IMG/VR virus record: IMGVR_UViG_3300010166_000003
Coordinates: 1-25,688 of that record
Length of the DNA: 25,688 nucleotides
Origin: a virus
Reading direction: 5' to 3' (one strand)
A program made the position numbers and the translations under genes. This document shows, one piece after another, positions 14,472-21,381 of the stretch; the first letter of the stretch is position 1; each line of letters begins with the position of its first letter. The notes beneath the pieces are model-generated. The model searched no databases. It had not been told where the DNA came from and worked only from the letters and a program-made list of their open reading frames with translations.

Positions 14472-14837
14472 TTACTCCGACCGATCGCGGCCGCCCCGAC
14501 GCGTGATTTCGTTATTCTCGCCACCGACCTGTCGTTGACCGAGTCGGATAGCATCGGCCTCTTCCTGGGAAGGTTGCGGCCGCATCTCTTCCTGCCGGCG
14601 AAGCACTTCGGCCGACTGCCGACGCGCCTCCTCGGTATTCCGTGGTCCCTCGTTGTCGAACACCGGCCTCGGGATTTCCTCGACGTTCGGGTCGACGTTC
14701 TGATCGGTCGTGCGGCGCTGTGCAGGAGCCGGCGTTCCAGCCTGTCCCTGATTATTCGCCGCCGCCGCCCGCGCCTCCGCGTTCGCTTCGGACATATCCG
14801 GGCCGCTTCCCGCGCCTCGGTTGCTCTCTCTCGGCAT
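14472..14837 (-). CDS. Disordered hypothetical protein between capsid and portal (121 aa)
   Basis: A 121-aa hydrophilic protein beginning MPRESNRGAGSGPDMSEANAEARA, rich in Gln, Glu, Arg and Asn, with a helical stretch TEEARRQSAEVLRRQEEM. No globular domain is evident. The start at 14837 was chosen because GAGGA precedes it at 8 nt; an ATG at 14900 exists but lies only 4 nt after the capsid stop with no clear ribosome site. Low-complexity content and position next to the capsid gene are compatible with a scaffold-like or capsid-associated role, but nothing proves it. Confidence 0.68.
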   Translation of the reverse strand: MPRESNRGAGSGPDMSEANAEARAAAANNQGQAGTPAPAQRRTTDQNVDPNVEEIPRPVFDNEGPRNTEEARRQSAEVLRRQEEMRPQPSQEEADAIRLGQRQVGGENNEITRRGGRDRSE

Positions 14838-14904
14838 GGTCGTATCCTCGTTTCGGTTTAAGCTAATTGGAGACGGGCGGATTTTTCGTCCGCCCATCAA
14901 CGAC

Positions 14905-16857
14905 TTACCAAGTCACGCCAACAATCGTCTGCACCATGCCGGTGCGGCGCATTGCCCACGACACATCGAGGAGCATGCGGATCGCGATCTGCGCCGTCTG
15001 GAACATCGACTGCACGGGCGCCGCGACGACGGTCGGGGTTCCGGTTGTACCAATCTGCAGCGGAGTCGTGTCTTCCATATGCAGCGTTGCCTCGTTCGAA
15101 ATCTCGAACTCGGGAACGTCACCGGTCGCCGTAACGAAGTCTTCCGCATCGATCATGATCACGGTTCCGGCCGCAATCGCCGTCGACGTGAGAACGCCGA
15201 AACGGTTGACGACTGGATCCGCCCAGCCAAGCTCGCCGCCCGAGTTCGGAGTCAGCGCAAGCGAGAGTTCCTGCGCGGGGTTCATCAGGAGGATAAGGTT
15301 TGCGCCTGCGTTGGCCGTGTCGAAGGGAGCACGAAGCTTCTTGATATCGCCCAGGATGGCCGCCTGTCCGCCGCCAGCCGTTGCCGTAAGCGGAGTGACA
15401 CCGTTCGTCAGTCCCGCCGGGCGCACCGTCGAGCCGGCCGTAGCGTCCAGCAAAAGGCTATCGAGCGTGATCGCCGTGTCCGCAAGGATCTCGTTGCGGA
15501 GGAGCGTCTCGATTGCCGGCGTTCCGTAACGCGCGATTTCCCGAGAGAAGACGGAAAGAACACCCATCTTTTTCGGCGAAAGCGTAACGGACGTGAGTCC
15601 GAGACGCCGAACCGGGATCGGCGCACCTTCGCCGATGAACGATCCGCCGATTGATGGAGTGGCTGCCCGAGATGGAATCTTGATCGCACCGGCATTCGGA
15701 CCGAATGCAAGGCGCCCGCCGCCCGCCGCCGCAAGGCCGGGATAAACCGACCTGGGACGCAGGGTTTCGAGGAACTCTCCCATGGCCGTATTGACAAGCT
15801 CGGCCGCCCATCCGGCCGCCGTTGTGGTCGCACCGGCAACGGCCGCCTTCGTGATCATCGCAACGTTTGAGTCGTCGGGGTACATCTTGTTAAGGATGTC
15901 CTCCTCGCTCTTGTTCAGGATGCTTGCCATCGCATGCACGGCCATCCTGCGGACGATCAGATCGACGCCGGTTGACTTGCGTCCGGCCGTTGCAAAGACG
16001 CGGCCGCTTGTTTCCATGCCTCCGCCAGCCGTAGCTGCAGGCGCACGGACAAGTGCGCTCCCGGAGGCAAGGCGCTCCTCGGCCTTCTTGAGCGAGTCAT
16101 GCGTCTGCTGTGCCGCTTCGATGCGGTCGCTTAGCTCGTTGATCGCCACTGCGGCTGCCGGGTCGTCCGACGTTTCTGCCGACTTCGCGACTTCGGCCAC
16201 AAGCTGATCGCGCAGCGCATTCAAACGCGCCTCAGCCTCTTTAATGCGTTCTGCTAGGGTCATCTTAGGTCGATCCTTTGGGGGTTGCGTTACTTTCGGA
16301 TCGGCCGTCTTGCCGGGGATATTCCGTAAAGCCATGATGCCCGCTTGATCTCCAGCAAACTCGCCGAAGACGAGACCTTGCGTGCCTTCCGATACGTGCA
16401 TTGTCTTAGCAACAGCTAAGGCATTCGGATTTGCAGGAATAGAGACAAGGCTGCACTCTAGCAATTCCGATTTTGTGAAGCGCAGTCCGGCCCAGGGTTC
16501 TTTCTCGTCGATTGCCTCGGCCTTCAAAGGCCGGAATCCTACCGACACTGCGCGAAGCACGCCGGCCTCAACGAGCGCGATGATTTCGTCGATACGTTCG
16601 GATATGCCTCTCGCGACGAGTTCGAGCCGGCCGAGAAGTTTTCCCTTCTCGACGCGCACGTTGCGCCAGTGCCCGATCGGAAAATTGCTGTTGTGGCCAA
16701 AGAGCGCGATTGGGTTCTTTTTGAAATCGGTTAGATCCCATCCCTTTACGTCGATGATATCCCCATAGCGGTCTACGGAGTCGTCCGACATCACGTACTC
16801 AAGGGGATCGCCTTTTTCGCTGGCTCGAATCGTGTACTTGCGAACGATGTCGTTCAT
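14905..16857 (-). CDS. Prohead protease-major capsid protein fusion (HK97 type)
   Basis: A 650-aa protein. Residues 1-165 are a HK97-family prohead protease (SDDSVDRYGDIIDVKGWDL, LFGHNS with His54, LRAVSVGFRP with Ser105, LLECSLVSIPANPNAL). Residues ~199-275 are a charged coiled-coil like the HK97 delta/scaffold domain (LAERIKEAEARLNALRDQLV). Residues ~310-650 are the HK97-fold capsid protein (IKIPSRAATPSIGGSFIGEG, LRNEILADTAITLDSLLLDA, ending MRRTGMVQTIVG). HK97 itself uses two genes; fusions are known in other phages. AGGAG precedes the ATG, 10 nt after the terminase stop. Met199 is a possible internal start. Confidence 0.93.
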   Translation of the reverse strand: MNDIVRKYTIRASEKGDPLEYVMSDDSVDRYGDIIDVKGWDLTDFKKNPIALFGHNSNFPIGHWRNVRVEKGKLLGRLELVARGISERIDEIIALVEAGVLRAVSVGFRPLKAEAIDEKEPWAGLRFTKSELLECSLVSIPANPNALAVAKTMHVSEGTQGLVFGEFAGDQAGIMALRNIPGKTADPKVTQPPKDRPKMTLAERIKEAEARLNALRDQLVAEVAKSAETSDDPAAAVAINELSDRIEAAQQTHDSLKKAEERLASGSALVRAPAATAGGGMETSGRVFATAGRKSTGVDLIVRRMAVHAMASILNKSEEDILNKMYPDDSNVAMITKAAVAGATTTAAGWAAELVNTAMGEFLETLRPRSVYPGLAAAGGGRLAFGPNAGAIKIPSRAATPSIGGSFIGEGAPIPVRRLGLTSVTLSPKKMGVLSVFSREIARYGTPAIETLLRNEILADTAITLDSLLLDATAGSTVRPAGLTNGVTPLTATAGGGQAAILGDIKKLRAPFDTANAGANLILLMNPAQELSLALTPNSGGELGWADPVVNRFGVLTSTAIAAGTVIMIDAEDFVTATGDVPEFEISNEATLHMEDTTPLQIGTTGTPTVVAAPVQSMFQTAQIAIRMLLDVSWAMRRTGMVQTIVGVTW

Positions 16858-16867
16858 CAGAAAACTC

Positions 16868-18520
16868 CTAGCCTATGAGGCTTGCGAGATCGACTTCCCG
16901 TTCGCGCCGGTCCCTCGACTTTAACCCGATTCCCATAGTCAGCGATACCGCCCCGTCGATCCTGAATCGCGCCTTCTCTTTGTCCAGCTTTCGGTTGCCG
17001 GCCGGATCCATCGAGGCGACGGCGTTTGCTATGTTCCAGTTCAACACCGGATTGTTTCCATGTGCGATCTTACGTTCAATGACCGCGACTTCAAGAGCGT
17101 CAATCGCAGGAGCCATGTCACGGAAACCTTGCCCCCACGGCACGAGCCGCAGTCCAGAATGCTGCAACCTGCGGCGATCCTTCTGCGGCTCGGTATCCTC
17201 GTAAGTCTCCAGGCCGATCTTGTCTAGCTCCCGGCGTATGTCGTTTATCCGCCAGCGATCGTAGGCAAGGCCGAGTACCTTGTACCGATTGAAGCAATCC
17301 GCAATCGCCTTCGCGACAACTTCCGGATCTATTGATCGTCCGGGCGACGTTCGCAGGAACCCAGCATCCCGCCACTCGATGTAACGCCGGCTTCCGGATC
17401 CAAAGTCGCGCTTGCTGTGTTCCTTTAGTAGATCTTCCGGCTTCCAAAAGATCGCATCGACGATGCTTTCCTCGTCCTCGGCCGATGTCAGGCACAAGCA
17501 CGAAAGATCGACGACACCCGATAGATCGAGCGACAAATAGACCTTCGAACCTTCCGGAATGGTTGTTTCCGGTCGCTTGCATGCCATCCATTCGACACGG
17601 GACAGAAGAGAAGCGAGCGGCGACACCCGCTGGTTGAGATACAGATTCCGGAACTTTGGCTCCTCGGATGGCATGCGCTTTGCCTTGCGCGCCATCGATC
17701 GTATGTCTTCCAGGCTGCGGAATGTGCCAAGTGCGGGGTTTGCGAGCTTCCAAACCTTCTCGTCCCAAATGTCTTCGTCCGGAGTGTCATCCGGAACGGC
17801 ATGCAACTGCACATAGATCGAAGGGTCGTCCCCGGAAAGACCGTCGTCAATCAACTTGCTCATAATGTGCTCGGGATCATTCGACTGTGTCGAGATAATC
17901 GCGAAGAGCGGCTCATCCTGGGCGCCGAAGGACGAGTCGAGCACGTCGTACAAGTCGCGCTTCTTTGCCTGCGCTAGCTCGTCGTAGACGACCAGCGATG
18001 GGTTGAGGCCGTGCTTCGTTCCTGCCTCGGCCGAGATCGCGCGGTAGACCGTGCCGAGCCTGCGACCGACGAGCGTTTTCGTCGAAGGAACGACCGTCAC
18101 ATAGCGGGAGAGGCCCGGTGTTATCTCGACGATCTGTCGCGCAACCTTGAAGACGATTGACGCTTGCTCTCTGTCGTTCGCGGCCGAAACCATCTCCCCA
18201 TTTCGCCGCGCTTCCGGCCCGACGAGATGCACGAGCACGAGCGCGGCGATGAGCGCCGTTTTCCCGTTCTTTCGAGCAATCGAAAGGATCGCCCGGCGGA
18301 CGCGGCGGAGTTCTCGCCGGCCCGGCTCGCGCGGTCCGTAGACGTTCCGGATGAACCTCTTCTGAAACTCGTCGAGCAGGAACGGTTTGCCCTGTCCCTT
18401 TCCCGAAGGGACAACGAGATTCTCGATAAAGCGGATGACCTTGTTTGCCCGCTCGATGTTGCGCGTCGGCGCCCGGCTACTTTGCGAGGAGGCTTTCAAG
18501 TTCCGTTTGTCCCTCGCCAT
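16868..18520 (-). CDS. Terminase large subunit
   Basis: A 550-aa packaging ATPase-nuclease of the Terminase_1 type. Residues 81-88 (IARKNGKT) form the Walker A-like loop, 175-181 (SLVVYDE) the Walker B strand with catalytic acid, and 208-212 (IISTQ) the coupling motif. The nuclease part begins near YLSLDLSGVVDLSCL with Asp332, and GLAYDRWRINDIRREL follows. Length is normal. The ATG lies inside the small-subunit gene (44-nt overlap), as is common for P27-type terminase pairs. It packages phage DNA into proheads through the portal. Confidence 0.95.
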   Translation of the reverse strand: MARDKRNLKASSQSSRAPTRNIERANKVIRFIENLVVPSGKGQGKPFLLDEFQKRFIRNVYGPREPGRRELRRVRRAILSIARKNGKTALIAALVLVHLVGPEARRNGEMVSAANDREQASIVFKVARQIVEITPGLSRYVTVVPSTKTLVGRRLGTVYRAISAEAGTKHGLNPSLVVYDELAQAKKRDLYDVLDSSFGAQDEPLFAIISTQSNDPEHIMSKLIDDGLSGDDPSIYVQLHAVPDDTPDEDIWDEKVWKLANPALGTFRSLEDIRSMARKAKRMPSEEPKFRNLYLNQRVSPLASLLSRVEWMACKRPETTIPEGSKVYLSLDLSGVVDLSCLCLTSAEDEESIVDAIFWKPEDLLKEHSKRDFGSGSRRYIEWRDAGFLRTSPGRSIDPEVVAKAIADCFNRYKVLGLAYDRWRINDIRRELDKIGLETYEDTEPQKDRRRLQHSGLRLVPWGQGFRDMAPAIDALEVAVIERKIAHGNNPVLNWNIANAVASMDPAGNRKLDKEKARFRIDGAVSLTMGIGLKSRDRREREVDLASLIG

Positions 18521-18962
18521 GGTTCGCCGCGCCTATTCGAGCGCGCGCGACCGGCGTCATACCTAACTCGCCCATATACGCCACCATATCGCGCATGGCT
18601 TTGTTCGCGATCGACACCATGGGACTGTGGACGAACACGCCATTATGCGTCCGCTGGACCATGCCGGCACCGCCAGTCTTATCGCGCGCCATGACCTCCT
18701 CGGCCTTGCGCCATCGGTCGAATGCTTGGCAGTAGGCGGCTAGGACCGATAGGTCGACCGTAGGGTGCAAGCATCCCATCGCGGAAAGCTCGGGCGCTAC
18801 CCGCCGCCACTCGGCCGCCGCTACATCGCCGAGATAGTCCGGCGCATCGGGAACCGGCGTCTCATCGTTCGGCCTCCACTCGGCATTGTTGATCCGTCGT
18901 TTGCCAGGGTTTCCTTCGATCAATCGGAGATGCACTGGCTTAGGCTTTCGTCCTCTCGGCAT
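18477..18962 (-). CDS. Terminase small subunit, P27 family
   Basis: A 161-aa DNA-recognition subunit of the packaging motor. The N-terminus MPRGRKPKPVHLRLIEGNPGKRRIN is diagnostic of the P27 family. It is followed by PDYLGDVAAAEWRRVAPELSAMG, LAAYCQAFDRWRKAEEVMA and ANKAMRDMVAYMGELGMTPVARARI. The start has AGGTAAAAGG just upstream. It is the first gene of the minus-strand late operon, diverging from the plus-strand early operon, with only 16 nt to the repeated 25-bp element at 18979. Confidence 0.93.
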   Translation of the reverse strand: MPRGRKPKPVHLRLIEGNPGKRRINNAEWRPNDETPVPDAPDYLGDVAAAEWRRVAPELSAMGCLHPTVDLSVLAAYCQAFDRWRKAEEVMARDKTGGAGMVQRTHNGVFVHSPMVSIANKAMRDMVAYMGELGMTPVARARIGAANHGEGQTELESLLAK

Positions 18963-18978
18963 CCTTTTACCTCAAACT

Positions 18979-19003
18979 AAAATGTGCGTCCCGCCACTTT
19001 TTT
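18979..19003 (+). repeat. 25-bp repeated element, copy A
   Basis: Copy A of an imperfect palindrome: AAAATGTGC at the left, a CCCGCCAC core and six T at the right, so that AAAAnGTG faces CACTTTT. It lies between the divergent small terminase and the first plus-strand early gene. Copies B (19956-19980, same strand) and C (23149-23173, inverted) are 25 bp each. Copies A and B are both followed by GTTGC and by a shared leader 58 and 56 nt long before the next ATG. A regulatory site is inferred. Confidence 0.75.
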
Positions 19004-19060
19004 GTTGCGTGCCTATGGGACTCGATCTATACAGATAGGACCAAACACGGAGAAAGACCA
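19004..19060 (+). promoter_or_regulatory. Early-operon promoter/leader region
   Basis: This stretch follows copy A and contains a possible extended promoter: TTGTTG at 19002-19007, with TCTATA (from 19026) about 18 nt downstream. Then come GACCAAACACGGAG and AGACCA before the ATG. The copy B leader (19981-20035) has the same start (GTTGC) and end (GACCAAAACGGAG...CCAA ATG). Similarity of the two leaders, not the promoter score, is the main evidence. Confidence 0.5.
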
Positions 19061-19201
19061 ATGACCCGCCGCAAGCCAGCCACCGCCGCCCGCCCCGCTT
19101 CCAAGATCGTAGCAATCAAGAATGGACGCGGCGAAGTGACCGGCCACATCACGCTTTACTGGTCGCGCGGACTCGACCGTTACGTTTCGATCCCTGAATA
19201 A
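19061..19201 (+). CDS. Small basic hypothetical protein (46 aa)
   Basis: A 46-aa protein beginning MTRRKPATAARPASKIVAI, with a C-terminal half NGRGEVTGHITLYWSRGLDR that looks like a short beta-hairpin. A strong ACGGAGAAAGACCA leader precedes the ATG, and the same leader style precedes the next two genes, so this is a real first gene of the early operon. The basic, disordered N-terminus would fit nucleic-acid contact, but no function is known. Confidence 0.7.
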   Translation: MTRRKPATAARPASKIVAIKNGRGEVTGHITLYWSRGLDRYVSIPE

Positions 19202-19230
19202 ACCCACACGAATCACACGGAGACAGACCA

Positions 19231-19503
19231 ATGACCGATCTTATCGCCCGCACCGAATCAGTTTCCCCGGACAAGCTCCACGTAGGCGACCTCATAATGT
19301 TTTACGGCAACGTCTACCGCCTTAGCGGGGAGGCGAAGATCTCCTCCCATCACCGTCTCCGCCATGACGAGTACGGACCGGATCGTCCTTGCTACGTCTG
19401 GCCATGCGAATGGGTTGATGCTCTGCCCCATGCCGGGACGCTGAAATCTTGGGACCGCTTCCAAGGCAACACGCTCGCAAGATGGTCCCGCATCATCCCG
19501 TGA
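19231..19503 (+). CDS. Hypothetical early protein (90 aa)
   Basis: A 90-aa soluble protein, MTDLIARTESVSPDKLHVGDLIMFYGNVYRLSGEAKISS..., with a probable small beta-barrel (VGDLIMFYGNVYRLSG; YVWPCEWVD). Leader ACACGGAGACAGACCA precedes the ATG. It lies 29 nt after the 46-aa gene. No family recognised; genes of this type are common in early operons of alphaproteobacterial phages and are often anti-host or accessory factors, which cannot be tested here. Confidence 0.72.
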   Translation: MTDLIARTESVSPDKLHVGDLIMFYGNVYRLSGEAKISSHHRLRHDEYGPDRPCYVWPCEWVDALPHAGTLKSWDRFQGNTLARWSRIIP

Positions 19504-19514
19504 GCATCGCGGAA

Positions 19515-19534
19515 GGCGCCGCGAGTTCGGCGCC
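19515..19534 (+). promoter_or_regulatory. Intergenic hairpin, leader type D
   Basis: A perfect 7-bp stem GGCGCCG/CGGCGCC with a 6-nt loop lies 11 nt after the 90-aa gene. It is followed by GCTTGGGA and a CGGAGAAGACCA ribosome site. A matching unit lies at 20471-20488. No U-run follows, so it is more likely an mRNA processing, stability or attenuation element than a simple terminator. Confidence 0.6.
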
Positions 19535-19571
19535 TCTCGGAATGCTTGGGAACACAAACCGGAGAAGACCA

Positions 19572-19940
19572 ATGCGGACGATGACCTACATCCAACACAA
19601 CGACGACGGATCCGAAACCGAGCACAATCTCCCGGCCCGTTGGGAGATCTGCGACTCGTGCTGCGGCAACGGGACGACAACCCGCCACATCGAATGCGAC
19701 GGCGGCGGGTTCACCGGATCCGAGTGGGCGGAAGCCTGCAACGACGATCCGGACTTTGAGGAGAATTACTTTTCCGGCGTCTACGATCGCGCCTGCCCGG
19801 ACTGCAACGGGAGCGGCAAGGTCCAGGTCGTCGACCGTGACCGCGTTTCCCCGGCGATCCTCGCAAGCATGGATGCCGATGCGGACGAGGAATACGAATA
19901 CCAAGCAATGCGCGCGGCCGAGCGTCGTATGGGTTGCTAA
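19572..19940 (+). CDS. Small CxxC-rich hypothetical protein (122 aa)
   Basis: A 122-aa acidic protein. Two zinc-knuckle-like modules are visible: CDSCCGNGTTTRHIECDGGG near residues 28-46 and CPDCNGSGKV near 76-84, similar to the CxxCxGxG repeats of DnaJ-type zinc fingers. Between them is an acidic EACNDDPDFEENYFSG stretch; the end is helical (EYQAMRAAERRMGC). The start at 19572 follows GGAGAAGACCA; the frame is open upstream but without that signal. Immediately downstream is a strong terminator. Function unknown; metal binding is inferred. Confidence 0.75.
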   Translation: MRTMTYIQHNDDGSETEHNLPARWEICDSCCGNGTTTRHIECDGGGFTGSEWAEACNDDPDFEENYFSGVYDRACPDCNGSGKVQVVDRDRVSPAILASMDADADEEYEYQAMRAAERRMGC

Positions 19941-19946
19941 CCTTTT

Positions 19947-19980
19947 GTGGCAGGGAAAACGTGCTCCCTGCCACTTTTTT
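19947..19980 (+). terminator. Rho-independent terminator
   Basis: Stem GTGGCAGGG (19947-19955) pairs perfectly with CCCTGCCAC (19966-19974) around a 10-nt loop and is followed by six T (19975-19980). It lies 6 nt after the stop of the CxxC-rich gene. Its right arm and loop are copy B of the 25-bp repeated element; copies A and C lack the left arm, so only this copy can form the terminator. Confidence 0.85.
19956..19980 (+). repeat. 25-bp repeated element, copy B
   Basis: Copy B of the element described at 18979. It starts AAAACGTGC, has a CCCTGCCAC core and ends in six T. It is followed, like copy A, by GTTGC, a leader of nearly equal length, and GACCAAA(A)CGGAG before the next ATG. It doubles as the loop and right arm of a terminator. 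Confidence 0.75.
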
Positions 19981-20035
19981 GTTGCATCGACTCTGGGGAT
20001 TGTGTTTATTGGTGAGACCAAAACGGAGCGGCCAA

Positions 20036-20251
20036 ATGTTCACCACCTTCCTTCTCGCCTCTTCCGGCTCCAGCCGCACCGCCATCGCCTCCCACGCTTC
20101 CATCGAGGCAGCAATCGCCACCATCGAGGCCGAAGGCGCGCCCCACGGTTTCGCGACCGTTGCTGCCGACATCGAGGACGGCGCGGCCGATGTCTGCACC
20201 TCGAACGGCCGCCTCGTGAATCTCTACGCCATCGAATCCGCAACCGCCTAA
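20036..20251 (+). CDS. Small Ala-rich hypothetical protein (71 aa)
   Basis: A 71-aa protein MFTTFLLASSGSSRTAIASHASIEAAIATIEAEG, with a helix-strand pattern and a C-terminal NGRLVNLYAIESATA. The start is after ACGGAGCGGCCAA; the frame is open upstream through the terminator but those codons are not expected to be translated. It is the first gene after the terminator and copy B leader, so it probably starts a second early transcript. Function unknown. Confidence 0.68.
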   Translation: MFTTFLLASSGSSRTAIASHASIEAAIATIEAEGAPHGFATVAADIEDGAADVCTSNGRLVNLYAIESATA

Positions 20252-20264
20252 AGGAGGCTTTCCA

Positions 20265-20453
20265 ATGAACGACTTCTCCCGCACCACCATCTCCGCTCTT
20301 GCCCGCAAGGGGATCTTCCTCACCGGCCTACAGGCGATCCCGGACATGGCTTTGGCCATGCCCTTCGCCAACGCCGCGCGCGGCTACAAGGTAAACGACA
20401 ACGGCTGCGGCCGTGTCTGGACCTTCGCTGAGGTGATGGCCGCTGCGCGATAG
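20265..20453 (+). CDS. Small hypothetical protein (62 aa)
   Basis: A 62-aa protein reading MNDFSRTTISALARKGIFLTGLQAIPD and then ANAARGYKVNDNGCGRVWTFAEVM. A near-perfect ribosome site AAAGGAGG precedes the ATG, 13 nt after the previous stop. The pattern, a short amphipathic segment then a KVNDNGxGRVW-type beta segment, is familiar from small uncharacterised early proteins of rhizobial phages; no role is known. Confidence 0.72.
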   Translation: MNDFSRTTISALARKGIFLTGLQAIPDMALAMPFANAARGYKVNDNGCGRVWTFAEVMAAAR

Positions 20454-20470
20454 CGCGGAGCCTTCCGCCG

Positions 20471-20488
20471 GGCGCCGCGTGCGGCGTC
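20471..20488 (+). promoter_or_regulatory. Intergenic hairpin, leader type D second copy
   Basis: GGCGCC (20471-20476) can pair with GGCGTC (20483-20488), with one G-U, around a 6-nt loop. It is followed by GCTTGGGA and an AAAGGAGACATAGACC ribosome region. Sequence and layout match the unit at 19515-19574: hairpin, GCGGnAnGCTTGGGA, then ribosome site. The two are diverged copies of one leader. Confidence 0.55.
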
Positions 20489-20526
20489 TAGCGGGACGCT
20501 TGGGATCCCCAAAGGAGACATAGACC

Positions 20527-20631
20527 ATGCACTTCCTCGCCCTTCGCCGTGCCGGCCTCGCTCTTCTCTCCGTGTCGGTGTTCGTCGGCTACGTCGCGCT
20601 CGTGAACCTCGCCGTCACGGGGGTCGCATGA
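20527..20631 (+). CDS. Single-span membrane microprotein (34 aa)
   Basis: A 34-aa peptide, positively charged at the start (MHFLALRRAG), followed by one hydrophobic span (LALLSVSVFVGYVALVNLAV). AAAGGAGACATAGACC precedes the ATG, and its stop overlaps the ATG of the next gene (ATGATG context), which supports translation. Topology would be N-in by the positive-inside rule. Function unknown; small phage membrane peptides include holin-like and superinfection-exclusion proteins, and nothing here distinguishes these. Confidence 0.65.
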   Translation: MHFLALRRAGLALLSVSVFVGYVALVNLAVTGVA

Positions 20632-20858
20632 TGGCGAACGACAAAGCTATTTTCACGGTTCACGAAGGCGCCTTCATGGTCGTTCGCGGATGCCGCTTCT
20701 GCAAGCACATCGAGAAGGTCCGGAAAGGGATCCCCGGTGTCGGGCGCGGCTACGGCATGCGCGAGGGAAACAAGGCGCGTGGCCGCATGATCCAGCACGT
20801 CAAGGAAGCTCACCCGGAGCAGTACGCTGCGAGCCGGCCGACCAAGGGAACCGAGTGA
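20628..20858 (+). CDS. Small C2H2-type zinc-finger-like protein (76 aa)
   Basis: A 76-aa basic protein. CRFC at residues 22-25 is followed by a Lys/Arg/Gly-rich linker and a C-terminal helix MIQHVKEAH with two His spaced four apart. A C-x2-C ... H-x4-H arrangement suggests one zinc site in a possible nucleic-acid binder. It overlaps both neighbours by a few bases. Two adjacent ATG codons (20628 and 20631) could serve as start; the first overlaps the preceding stop. Confidence 0.7.
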   Translation: MMANDKAIFTVHEGAFMVVRGCRFCKHIEKVRKGIPGVGRGYGMREGNKARGRMIQHVKEAHPEQYAASRPTKGTE

Positions 20859-21088
20859 TGCATTGGATCACAAAAATTCACCGGAAAGTCCACGGGATCA
20901 CCGAGCCGGAGACATGCCAGTGCTGCGGCCGGATCCTCAACGACCGAACGATGGTGTGGCTCGAACTGAATTGCCGCACCGGCCGGTATGTGGCTAACGG
21001 GGTCTTCCTACCCGACGAGGAGTCGCAAGGCTTCTTCCCCTTCGGGAAGGCATGCGCGGAGAAGATGCTGCGGAAGGGAGTCTTGTGA
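20858..21088 (+). CDS. Small Cys-rich hypothetical protein (76 aa)
   Basis: A 76-aa protein starting MHWITKIHRKVHGITEPETCQCCGRIL, with CQCC near residues 20-23 and later GKACAEKMLRKG. This spacing resembles a treble-clef or zinc-ribbon fold. The body VWLELNCRTGRYVANGVFLPDEE is beta-rich. Its ATG overlaps the previous stop by one base, and its own stop overlaps the next start. The first codons (ATGNATTGGATCAC) are almost identical to those of the following gene. Function unknown. Confidence 0.72.
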   Translation: MHWITKIHRKVHGITEPETCQCCGRILNDRTMVWLELNCRTGRYVANGVFLPDEESQGFFPFGKACAEKMLRKGVL

Positions 21089-21276
21089 TGGATTGGATCA
21101 CCGCAGAGAACGTCAGCAGGACTCGCGCGGTACGCGCGTGGCATTACCTTTACAATCGAGGCATACTTTCGAAGTGGGATGCTGAGACGAAGGCGTTCAG
21201 GGTTCTGATCACGAAGCACGGCGCCGAGTCATGCGAGCGTGCGATGAACAAGGCACTCGGGCGGGAAAGCGCGTGA
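21088..21276 (+). CDS. Small hypothetical protein (62 aa)
   Basis: A 62-aa protein, MDWITAENVSRTRAVRAWHYLYNRGILSKWDAETKAFRVLIT..., with a helix-turn-helix-like helical half (VSRTRAVRAWHYLYNRGILSKW) and a strand plus a C-terminal helix. A small winged-helix fold is possible but not demonstrated. The ATG overlaps the previous stop (TGATG) and shares the start context of the previous gene. Its end overlaps a 25-aa membrane peptide. Confidence 0.68.
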   Translation: MDWITAENVSRTRAVRAWHYLYNRGILSKWDAETKAFRVLITKHGAESCERAMNKALGRESA

Positions 21277-21350
21277 CATCAGGAGTCGCTTTTTGGATCT
21301 TCGTTGTGCTCGTGTTTGGATACGCGCTCTATCGCCTAACCCGAGAATGA
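21273..21350 (+). CDS. Membrane micropeptide (25 aa)
   Basis: A 25-aa peptide with GTG start overlapping the previous stop (GTGA). One hydrophobic span, GVAFWIFVVLVFGYALYRL, is followed by a charged end (TRE). The stop lies 4 nt before a strong hairpin terminator, making it the last gene of the early operon. No ribosome site is visible, so reading depends on coupling; confidence is limited by its size. Confidence 0.45.
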   Translation: MTSGVAFWIFVVLVFGYALYRLTRE

Positions 21351-21354
21351 AAAA

Positions 21355-21381
21355 GGCGCCCGGCGGTGTGAACCGGGCGCC
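21355..21381. terminator. Bidirectional hairpin terminator
   Basis: A perfect 9-bp stem, GGCGCCCGG/CCGGGCGCC, with a 9-nt loop lies between the convergent early operon and the outer-membrane protein gene. On the minus strand it is followed by five T, making it a good terminator for the outer-membrane gene. On the plus strand it is followed by TCTCGTCTT, weaker but usable. Confidence 0.85.

Noticed and set aside
18979-19003. Copy A read as a rho-independent terminator
   Set aside because: The six T are present but the left stem arm, found before copy B, is absent upstream, so no stable hairpin forms.
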